The notes beneath the pieces are model-generated. The model made no database searches. It had not been told where the DNA came from and was given only the letters and a program-made list of their open reading frames with translations. Shown in pieces: positions 42,801-54,800 of a stretch of DNA of 64,000 bases (position 1 is the first letter of the stretch; each line of letters opens with the position of its first letter). The stretch comes from Larus michahellis (taxonomy: Eukaryota; Chordata; Aves; Charadriiformes; Laridae), in the NCBI RefSeq assembly GCF_964199755.1, contig NC_133897.1, positions 114,709,579-114,773,578 of the forward strand. Reading direction: 5' to 3'. The position numbers and the translations under genes are program-made.

Positions 42801-45800
42801 TTCCTTACTGATGTTTAAAATTGCTGAAAAAAAATTATCAAAACTGGGCCACCTTGGCTAAGTATTTTAGCAATGAACAGTACATTTCTCTTTCAACCTG
42901 CGTCAACATTTCATTTATGTTTTTGCAGCAATCACAGCTGAAAAACAAGTTAAAGAAGTCGAAGCACAAGCAAGTCTTTTATTGGATCGTCTGAAACCTT
43001 TGAAAATGCTAGAGGAGAACCTGAACAGAAACCTGTCTGAAATTAAAGAGCTCATCAGCCAGGCCCGCAAGCAGGCAGCATCAGTAAGTTCCATCATCCC
43101 AGACTTAACTGGCCTCGCTTTCACTGTTAGCAGGGAAGTTCTTTTGAGATAAAGAGCCTAAAATTATTTACTGTAAAAGTACCTGGTTGTTCCAGGGTCT
43201 CACTGAAGTCCAAGAGCACCGACTGATGCTAAAAGCATACCGGAAAGGCTGTTGGTACATTTTATAATTTTAGCTTCAAGTTTTTTATTGCATTTGTGAG
43301 TCAGAACAGCAAGGCAATAATTTATTTACTATTTCCTTTTGTTTCCTAAAAAAATAATGAAATACACTGTGTCAGAAAGCAACCACAGAGATATTTTGGT
43401 GAGAAAGAGACAAGTGAGGGGATGGTGCTGCTATTATTTTTAGGACGAGATGTTAATTTCTAAGCTTATTTTAGAGATTGATGTGGGGTACCTCCATATA
43501 ACATCAAGTATCATTACAAATCTTTTAACAAGAGTGTTGATTCTATCAATAAATTTGCCATGGTATGTCCATATGTTCTTTGCAAGAAGCTACCGTGCAT
43601 CCAGAATACTTTAAGATAAATAATATACTTGTTTTTAAATCTCTGCTCCCCCCTTAAAGACAACAAAAGTGAATCAACTGTACTATGGGCCTCATTAAAC
43701 TGTGATGGGAATACGAAAATGGCTTTACACTCAGTAATTTTTGGCATGCCTTTGGCTTCAGTATGGGTATGTTATTGTAAAATTTAGGGAGGTTTTGTTT
43801 TAAAAAATAAAAGGCTTTCAGTTCTTTCTGCAAATCTCTTTAATTATATGGTTATTGCTTCTCTGTCACAGTCTACTGAAGCTTAATGAATCCACTGCAG
43901 AAAAGACGGAGTAATAGCCTGAAGTGTCATAAAACACAGAGGTTCCTGGCAGGATGAAAAGAAGCCTTAGCAAAATCCCCTTTTCCAATTTTGAGAGTTT
44001 GTTCTGTTGTTTTGTAAACTTTTATTAGAGGAGAGAAAGTTTATATATCTGTTTCCATACACATATGCCCACGTGTGCTTTATGTATTCAGTTGTTACAG
44101 GCGTATTCAGTGAAGTTGATTAAGTTAAGGCTTTTCTGTTGTTAAAATGGGTTTTGTGTCAATACACTACCGAGCTCCTTGGAGTCTGGCTGCATTTAGC
44201 TTGAGTTGATGTCCCATCAATACACTAGACAGTGTTTACCTTGTAATATATTCACAAATGTATTCTTTGAATAATCATGTAGACTGTTGTAAAACTTTGA
44301 AATAACCAGAATTATTGCAGACTGTCTGCCTTATAAATTTTTTAAAAAAAATTTTCTCTTAACATAAACTAGAAATGATGTTTCCTTTTTTTTTCCCCAA
44401 AAGGTTTTGAATTTCTCTATCTTTATTTTCTGATATTATTTATTATTACAGTGGCTTTTACTGACATATGGGCTTCTGATGCAAGATTTATTCTTATTTT
44501 TTGAGGTGTTTGAATAGTTTAATTTACTGGCTTCAAATCTCTTAAATGAATGAGTGAATTATGACAGAGTTCGTTCTTTTCTATTTGTGAATCTCCTTGA
44601 CAAGTGATACCTAGGAGACTGCTAAGTTCTAACCCAGGTGGCAATACTTAGGTTGCATGAAAGTATCTCAGCAAATGGCTTGCATTTGTTGGTCAGAAGC
44701 TAAGTACATATTCCAGAAATATGTGCTGTGTACACTGAGACTTGTTTAGATTCCATTTCCTCCTTTCCCCCTCCAGATTAAAGTTGCAGTATCAGCAGAC
44801 AGAGATTGCATTCGTGCCTACAAACCCCAAATTTCATCGACGAATTACAACACCTTGACACTCAATGTGAAGACTGCTGAACCAGATAACCTCCTTTTCT
44901 ACCTGGGTAGCAATGGAAAGGTAAGTTTCTGGTGTACATTTGCTGAAGGTGTCAGATATTTTAAATGACCATATATAAGTTGTTTCCTGCTTGACTTCGA
45001 ACTAAGTATCCAAGTGAGGGAGGCTCCTTGCCAACAAATGCGTTCACTAGGTAGGGGTGGAAATATTTTTGTGCCTTATATGATTCCTGAGATTCTCAAA
45101 GGTAGAGAATAAAAGCACTTGAAAAGGAGCATTATGGCTCACTGTCACATTGCCCTCCTCTTCCTTCTCTATGTAATCCTAACAAATGCACAGCTTTTAG
45201 CTCCTTGTGGCATGCTATCACGTGAAAGTACTTTTTCACCGACTGGTAAATCACTTCACATACGCTCAGAAGTGCATATTTCTGTATGCACTATATTATC
45301 TATAGATACATAAAAACATCATGTTTTTATATATCTATAAAGAAAACATTCACCCACTTGTATCTAAACTGAATTTTTTTGTTTCATTAAAAGTAAAAGT
45401 GAGTAAAAACTTACTGGGCCCAATTTTGCTAAAAGTCAGCTCCTGTAATAGGGGATGTAGGGACTTGAATCTGGAAAGACTTTCTCAATGTTACATGTTA
45501 AAATACACAAAACAGAAACTGCACATTTGGTGCCATGTATTAGAATAAGCCCTGCTGTTTTTCAGACAGACTTCCTTGCAGTGGAGATGCGACGTGGTAA
45601 GGTAGCTCTTCTTTGGGATTTGGGCTCTGGATCAACAAGAGTGGAATACCCCGATTTTCAAATTGACAACAACAAATGGCACAGAATACATGCAAACAGG
45701 TAATTAAAATAAGAATGGCATAAATGTTGGTTAGGAAAATTGATTTTATTTTTTGTGAGTGAACTTGGCATAAACAGCACAAACTATCTTCTGAGGTTTT

Positions 45801-48800
45801 CCAGTGACAAGATTTTTCTTGTCCTTAGAAAAAGAAGCTAGTAGCATTTGTTGATTAAGCCTGGTGATTTCCAAAACTATTTATTAGTATTTGTACTTGG
45901 CAGGTTTGGAAAAACAGGTACACTCAGCATAGAGGAAATGAACTCCAATCAGAAGCCTTCATCTAAATCTGCAACCTCTCCAGGGACAGCCAGCATACTG
46001 GATGTTAACAAATCAACCTTGATGTTTATTGGAGGACTTGGAGGCCAAATCAAGGTTAAATTCTGAGATCAGCATTCTGTAAAATGTTTTTATCATGTTT
46101 GAGATACACTTTTGACTTAGAAATAATTCCATGAATTGGTTACTTCTTCAAGAAATGCCAGGTACTCTGAACATAAAGCAGAGATGCTATAAGGATGTCC
46201 TAGTATCCTGAAGTTAATTTTCCCTGGAAAAGTGTTAAGTGGTAATTAGGCCAGGCTGTGTGTGCATGCATGATACATAGACATTACACAATGAATTTGT
46301 TTTTTGTTTCCTTCTTCCATGGCTTCTTTTAGTTTGCCATTGTTATTTATGCTATGAGGCATGTAAGTAGGTCAAGGACATAGTTATAGTTATACTTTTT
46401 CACTTGCTGCAAAACTAATCTATTATGATTTAAATGGTAATTGTTAATAATTATGCTAAAACGTGTTGTTCTTTTATTATGATTTATATCTAACAAAGTT
46501 AGAGTACAAGGAAAACAACCAAGCAAAAATTTGGCTGCATAATTTTCAGAGTACTTAACTTTAATTGTGTTCATAAAGTATTTCTTGTCTTACAGAAATC
46601 ACCTGCTGTTAAGGTGACCCATTTTAAAGGGTGCATGGGAGAGGCATCCCTGAATGGCAAATCTATCGGTCTTTGGAACTACATGGAAAGAGAGGGCAAG
46701 TGCAATGGCTGCTTTGGAAGGTATTTGGACTCTCTTTTTTGTAACAGATTTAGAGTAATTTACATCTGTAATACATATTTCTGTGTTAGCTGAAAATAAT
46801 GAACTTGGACAAATTGCAGTGTTTCATTTATCATTAACTTCTGAACACGAGTTCTGAACACACTAATCTGAATGTGCCACTGGTGTCAAATAATTTCATT
46901 GTATGGAATTTTGTTACTTGATTAATCACTTTTTCAGAGGAGTTCTATTGCTGTGGTCTACTTTGTGCATTGCAAATGGGGACTGCCAGTGAACCAAAAT
47001 ATTTTGGAATCTTTGTTTTCCAGTAATTTCCAGCAAGATAATTTTTCTTCCCTAGGGCAAGAAACAATGTAAAGCAGTCTTAAAAAAAACCAAACCACCA
47101 ACCAAAACCATAGCAAAACTGTAGCACCGAACTTGCTACTGTTCTTGTAATCGTTGTGGAAGGAGACTGGAGACTGTACTATTTTTATGTTTAAGGAATC
47201 GGAGAGAAATACTCTTGACCATATTCCTTTTGCAGAATGTTTCATGGAGAAACAGCAGAGGGTGCTGCTTGATTGTATGAGATATTTTTTACAAGTATTA
47301 TGTTGCAGGGAAAGGGACTAATAGGAAATTTATTGTAAGTGCAATTATGCAAAGCATTTTGATAAATGGATGATATGTTTTAAGTAAGAGGCTGTATGTT
47401 GTAACAATTATTTTTTCCCTTAAGAAATTGTTGGTTTTTTTCATACATCAGGGAAGAACATTTTTTTATCCTGTATACTTCCTTCCCCATGGCTAAATCA
47501 TGTATTGTGAGATTCTATAATGAAAGTGGCCTTTGGCTGGATTCATTCATAACATCAAGATTCAAGTCTCTTTCCACACTTTCTAATCACACTGCCTGGT
47601 GGCCACACCAATTGATCTAACTTTTCTTACATTTTATATAAAAATGACTGGAAAACCACAAATTTTCAGTTAACATTTTTAACTCTGTTTTCTACTTCTG
47701 TAGCCCACAGGATGAGGACACTTCATTCCATTTTGATGGCACTGGATACTCAGTTGTGGAGAAGGCACTCCGCTCAACAGTGACTCAGATAATAATATTT
47801 TTCAGTACCTTTTCACCTAATGGGCTGCTTCTGTATCTTGCTTCAAATGGCACTGTAAGAAAATGGATCCGATTCTTAAGCTGTCAAAAACTATGTTTAG
47901 ACCACTCGATGGTTTCTTGCTTTCTTCTTTGTTATTTTTCAGCTTGTGTATGTTAAAACATGTTATTATCTTTGTGTAGATTATCACCTGTGATTGACAT
48001 CATACTCCAAAGGAGTAAAGACAGGAACCCTAGAGATAACTCTTCAGAGCAAATATTCTCATATACTAAGGGCAAAATTAAGCAATGAAAAATATTTTCC
48101 TAATTTTTTTAATTCTAGACTCAAATGAATGATTATTTAACTAAAGGCAAGAAAGGGAACAGTAGGGACAACAAACTAGTTTTGTTCAATTGGAGGAACC
48201 TTTGCAGAATGTAAAATCTCTTGGAAATGAGCTTGCCAGAAAGATAATATGATACTGAATAGGCATATTGAATTAAATCCATAAGACGGCAATTCAGTAA
48301 ACTGAAATAAATTAAATAAAACTCCCTGCAACAGCAATATAACCTAGACCCATCTGCAGACCTTCATTGTCATGTCATGCAGTTTACCGCATACTTAAGT
48401 GCTGGTTTTCCTTTTCCTGAAGGAGGATAAAGCTTTGTTTAGATACAGATTGTTTCGGAATCACTGCGTTATTCATTTGCTTTGTTATGTACTTACTGCC
48501 TGAATATATTGCACAACGATATCTGACTTAATTTTTACAGTGCAGAGGGGGCACTTCTAATACAATTCAGAAAGTCATTTTTTACTGTGTGAAGAAGCAA
48601 GCATTTCTGCAAGAAGAAAAGCTTCTTGCAGAAAGAGCATTCTATGTTTGATCGTTATGCTAACAGTCAAATCAAATTACTCTCACCTTCATGCAAAAAA
48701 AAAAGCAAATCTGACATTTGTTATTTAGAACTCCTCTGCTGAGTAATCAGCAGAGGAGTTCATTTAAGTAAGAATAACAACAAAACAAAACAAAAAGACA

Positions 48801-51800
48801 TCCTTGTGAGGTACACGTAACTTAATTTTCCTAAACATAACAAAGGTAGGTTGGGCCTAACAAATAGCCTAAGTACAAGAGTTACCAGACCTCTTTCACG
48901 CAGTAGGCCAAACCTGCCAAGGATGCATCCTTTTGGAAGATTTTATTTCCAGGAATTTAACCTGTTGTTTGTTTTTTTGTTTTCTTTTTTTTTTTTCGCC
49001 TCTCAGAGAGATTTCTTGTCCCTTGAGCTTCTTGATGGCAAAGTGAGACTGACTGTTGATCTAGGTTCAGGACCTCTTGCTCTTACAACAGAAAATCGTT
49101 ACAACAATGGAACATGGTATAAAATTTCATTCAGTCGGAACAAGAAACACGGTAGGCTACGGACAAGTGTCTGCACATTTACAAATATAAATATCTAAGA
49201 TAGCCCCAGGGAATATCAATACAACCAAATTCGGTTACTTCTAACGCTGTTTTTTTATCAGCCACACCTATGTTACTTTGCTTTTAGAAGGACAGCAGTA
49301 TAAATCTTGTGCTTAGTTTGGCACATCTTATAAAGAGCAGGTAGTGCAGAAGCTGCCAGACGAAAACATATCGACAGTCTTTAAAGAATGGAAGATCTTT
49401 GTCCAAGTCTGTATATCGGGGATCATCTTTTCTGTTTCGTGTTTTAGTAGTATGTAGTACAACAGTATTTTGGGGCCTATGTTTGGGAAGTAATGCATTA
49501 CAAATAATACATGTTAATAGCTATAACATATTCTCATACCTATATATTTTCCTGTAGACTTCCCCAGATTTGGTTTTGGCAGAGAAGAATGAATGAGATT
49601 AGCAGAATAGCTAGAAGTGCAATAAATTACCCATTCTAAAAATAAGAAGATTGTCCATACACATTGAGTCAATTAATACATTTTCCTTTATTAGAGACAA
49701 GATTGACAAAATGGAAGAATGTGTATTTGTGTCCTTCTCCAGGTCGTTACTCTCTTTTCTTTGCAGGAATTTTGGCAGTCATGGATGCATATAACCTTAA
49801 TTATAAAGAAACGAAGCAAGGAGAATCTCCTGGGGTTGCCTCAGACCTGAACCGCTCTGATAAGGACCCAATCTTCATTGGTGGGCTGCCAAGATCGAGG
49901 ACTGTGAGGTAAAGTGTCCTCTCGCTTTTCCCCCTTCGCTGACTCTTCTGAGTAAAGCGAAAGACTTTAACAAACTCTGCTGTATCCACTGAAATTAGTG
50001 AAAATCAGTGAAGTCTGAAGTCTTGTTTATGGCTGCGTATACCACAGAATTATCTGTCCTTTGCCTTCAAACTCTAATATGGTGCTCTACACTGGCAGGT
50101 CTGACACTGCAGTTCAGAGCAGAGACAAGCTTCTGTTTTTCCCCTCCATGGGTGATTTCCACCACAGCCGCTGCCACAGCAGCCGCCTACTCTTTGTGTC
50201 AGACTGTGGCACGCATTCAGCACTGCTGCCTGGAATGATGCTCCTTTGATCTTTACCTGTGTGAGCCTTGAGTTTTCCAGCTGGCATTTATGGGCAAAAA
50301 CTGCGCTTCAGAATGAAAGTTCTACTTCAAAAAAGAATTCTTGTAATTTAGTTTTGAAACTTGGAACAGAGGAGGAACAATTGTGAACAGATCAACAAAA
50401 AAACATTAAAAATATATATTACAGCGTGTCTCTAGTTTATACTTTCTATCTTGCACATCCCTGCTGAACTTGTAAAGTCACATTTCTGCCAGTGCCTTCA
50501 TTTTGAAAGGATAAACATGTCAAAAGAAAATCTAATTAAACTGTCTGTATGCTCTTGACAATCAGATAAATTCCAGGACAATATTAGTCTCTGTGCAGTT
50601 ATTGCAGAGGTGCAGACTTGTTAATCTTAGCTGGCATAGCAGCATGTAAGGCAATATGGCAGGACAGCCTTAGACTTCTCCGACTTAAACCTGTAACGAA
50701 ATTAGGCACCCTCCAGACTTAAAAAATGAAAAAGAATTGCTAGGTAGTAGAGAGTTGCAGTTACCCTCTCTCACAAAAGCCATTACATTTCACCTGAAGA
50801 TTCACCTTAAAATTTTGGAAAATGACCTGTCTGTTTCCATTTGGGGACAACGTTATCTGACTCTTTTTAAGATCAGAATTAATATCTACTAAGAGTAAAA
50901 CCCAAATTACCCCTGTTTTCACTTACACGGGGCTGACTGCATTCTTTAAAACAGATCTCTCTCTTTCCTATTGAAGAGAACTTAGTCTTTTCTCCCAGGA
51001 GATTCCAAATACTACTCTTTGAAAAAAAAGCTTTGCTTTGTGTTTCAGGAAAGGTCTAAATAGTAGAATGTACGTGGGATGCATCAAGAATCTGGAAATA
51101 TCCCGTTCAACCTTTGACTTGCTTAGAAATTCATATGGAGTAAGAAAAGGCTGTGTATTGGAGGTAGGAGAATTTTAGGTTTTGTGACCTACCGTTCTGT
51201 GACCTGATCTTTATTGTTATTGAACAACGAATAGTAATGTTTGTGAAATAATATAGTGAGTTGAAAGGGGTTTATCATGAAAAATTCCAAGATAATCTAA
51301 CGTATACTTCAATTTTTTTTTTCTTACTGGGCGCTATGTAGGGACGAAGTCAGTAATTATTTCTCTTCCTTATAAAATAGCCTATTCGTAGTGTGAACAT
51401 CTTGAACAATGGATATATTGAGCTGGTACCTAAGTCCTTAAGCCCAGAATCGGAACTGATGGCAACTTTTGCTACAAAGAACAGCAGTGGCATCATCCTT
51501 GCTGGACTCAGTAGGGGACTGGAAAAGCGACGACGTAGACAAGCACATTTGGCAAGTACTGAAAACAAAGACATTTTGATTTAGTTTTTGCCATTTTTAT
51601 TTTGTAATATCAAATCAGTTTTTTATGATTGTAACTTGTAAAGAATGAGACAGAAAAAATTATTTGGCTTAGGAAGGCCCAAATACAGAGGCTAGGCAGG
51701 GACAGAGGATATTTATTGTAGCAGGGGAGAAGTGAAGGAGCAGTTAGCAGAGACCTAGTAAAGTTACCAGGACCCAGAATGCTTTTGCAACAAGGAGGAA

Positions 51801-54800
51801 AAATGCATGTGAAACACACACAGAGTATTACTTTCCACTTCTGTTAGTCAGAAGTAGTTACTGAAGGATTTGAGTTGAACAGCCATCTCATATCTGGTGG
51901 ACCGTTCTGGAGCTCCTGCAGTCCAAGGACAAAGTTTTAGTAGGAATACCTGCCCCTTCTTATTTATTTCTTCTAAGGGGAGGAATGGGGTGGTGGTAAT
52001 ATAAAAAAAAATCCTGCATTTTAACTTGAATTTTTATCATGACCAGAGAAATTTCCAGCTTTCATGTTTTCTGTTAGAAGGCTTTGCACTCTGAGAGGTA
52101 TCAGTACATGCTTACTAGTCTTTCAGTTTCATTTAAAAGTTTGTTTACAACAAAGCTGGAGGTAAAATTTTCCTAAGTATGTTGTATTTAAACACTGAAT
52201 GAGTGACAGGAAATTGAATTGTAGTTAAAAATTAATCTTCTGATTAAATCCACAGCCCTTCTTTTCTATCATGCTGATTGATGGTCATCTTGCAGTGCAT
52301 GTTAATGCTGGAGATAGAGCAAGTACTAGAAAAGTAATTCTTCAGTCTGCTAATGGAACATACAGTGATGGACAAGAACACTCTGTCATCCTAATCCGGA
52401 ATAAGAGGTACATGTGACTGCGAACGGTACTACCTGTTTAATTATTGTATGCGGTTGTCAGTTCACTGTGTTCTCTGAGGAACTGCCTTTGCTAGCTCAT
52501 TAGGTGGAATAATCAGGTCTGTGTTTTTCTGCTGTTAATGGAAGTGTTCTGATTTACATGGTAATTGCGTACAGCATACAGCCACTGATGAAGTTGTAGT
52601 TAAAAGCTCTCAAAATCTCTAGACAGCTTGGGCCACTTGAGTAAAGTATACTAAATAGTATTAGGAAAAAATATAGCTATCAAAATAATTTGTAAAGATA
52701 GCTATCAAAATAATTTAGAAGGATATATGACAAAAGTCTACATGTTAAAAATTATCTAAAGAAGTTCTTCTAGTTTTAAGACATTGAAAGAATTATCAAA
52801 GTGATGATATCTTTGTTTTTTAGAACAGGACATTTTTGAGGCTGAAAGGAATGCTTTTCATTTGAAAATGAATGTCTGAGGCTCTTGTTGAATGTTTTTC
52901 CTACTTCATCTTTTTCAGGATCATAACCGTACAGGTGGATGAAAGTAACCCTGCAGAACTAAGGCTTGGTTCATCAGCAGAAATGAGTACCATGAATATT
53001 TCCAACTTCTACGCTGGTGGCATTCCAGCAGGAGAGGGCATCTTAGGGCTAAAAATGGCTGGCTCATTTCATGGTTGTATCAGCAATCTTATTTTTAACA
53101 AGGAGTAAGTCAGAGGGGTAACTGCCCTGTTTTGGAAAAGCATGTATAGTAATTATTTATTGTAGTTTGTAATCTCTTTTATGACGTTGTCCATTTGCCT
53201 GGGTTTTGACATAAGACAAGCATGATACTGATGATCTGGGCATTACAACAGGCAGAAAATGGATATTACCAGCTACATATCCAAATAGCATTAAAAATGT
53301 TGTTAATGTGTATAGAGATGCTGCATAAAATGCAACTTTCTCTGCTATAATTTGATCTGCATTCACAGACAATGGTTTTCAAAGAATATTGTCTATTAAT
53401 ATTGTTCTGTGGACAGATATTTGCTACTTCCCAATCTTTTGGTCCCAGCATGCCACTCCTTTCCCTTTCTCCTGTTAGTAGTGGAAGACCCTGTAAAATA
53501 CTGTCCTTGTGCTTGGCAAATGTAGGGATTTGGGATTTCAGCTCTTAAAATGTAGGGTTTTTACAACACAGGCTTTTGTATTTCACCACTTCCATGAAGT
53601 ATGAACATGTGGATATGGACAGCTGCTTTTTGTCAGAGAAGCCTAAACCAGCCATACAGCCAGAAGACATTGAGATTCAACCTGAACTTCAGGCTTTACC
53701 AGTTCCCCTGAGGCCTCTTACAGATACAAAAAAAGTATGTATTACAGCAAAGCTCTATTGCCTCTTCTAGGAAAGTGTTTGACAGCAAGATGCATTTTAC
53801 CTTTGTGGAGAACTGTATGGACTGTGCATATTTGCTTCTTTTATGGTATGGAATAGTTCAATGAATGTGGATTTGAAATTGTTATTTCTTATAGAAAAAC
53901 TGTGATATAAACCTTCGTAGCAGCCTGTTGGCCTTTTGGAAGGGAAAGGTAGTTCAAGCAGCAACACTAAAAAAGACAAGAAAAAGTGGAGTGATCCAGC
54001 AGGAGGACTTGACAGTAACTATTATCTTCATTGAGTTCCTGCCAAAGTGGCTCTGTGCTGAGATTTGCATTAGTTGTGCAATTCAGCATTCACGTTTTCC
54101 TGGTCACACACATGCAGTCTCTGCTCTGTCGCCAAGAGGAGGCACAAACCATTCCAGAGACACACAGTGTCTGAATGCAGCTTGCATGGCACCTGTTTCC
54201 TCTCACATGGTCCCTGTTCCCAAGAGAGAAGGCAGCGTTACTTCTTCTGCAGCTGCACATCTTTATAATGAAGTGTTTCCAAAGCGCCCTGAATCATTTT
54301 TCTGTGGCAACAGAAAGCAGGATTTTATACATTTCATACAACTGTGCCTATAAAAAGAAATAAGCTGTCTTTCTTAGAGCTAAAGTATAGCTTTGGCTCA
54401 TACTCTGTTACTCAGCTCTCCATCCTTCAAATCATAACAAAAATGTGCGTCCTCACTAAATGAGAAAATATTTCTACCAAGTCCATAAGATTTTCACCCT
54501 GAAATTGTACTCTGTCTTACAGCATTTTTTATTAAAAGGGCTATCAATTAAGACAAATAGTGAATCAATTCTTTTCAAACTGCAAACATTTCTCAGTAGG
54601 AAAAAACAGTGCTGTCCATGAGACATAGCTTAATCATAGAATTGTTAGGGTTGGAAGGGACCTTAAAGATCATCTAGTTCCAACCCCCCTGCCATGGGCA
54701 GGGACATCTCCCACTAGATCATGTTGCTCAGAGCCCCATCCAGCCTGGCCTTAAAAACTTCCAGGGATGGGGCTTCCACCACCTCTCTGGGCAGCCTGTT

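Noticed and set aside
48729..48760. Hairpin as a microRNA precursor
   Set aside because: A 14-bp stem with a 4-base loop is far too short for a pre-miRNA, and the flanks do not extend the pairing.
51555..51560. GT donor (GTACTG) in place of the GC donor after exon 45
   Set aside because: Adds three or four bases, which shifts the frame against the phase 0 acceptor at 52256, and it is a poorer match to the consensus.
53928..54353. 141-codon + strand open frame after exon 48
   Set aside because: No domain or laminin similarity, inside an intron, and the flanking exons join in phase without it.
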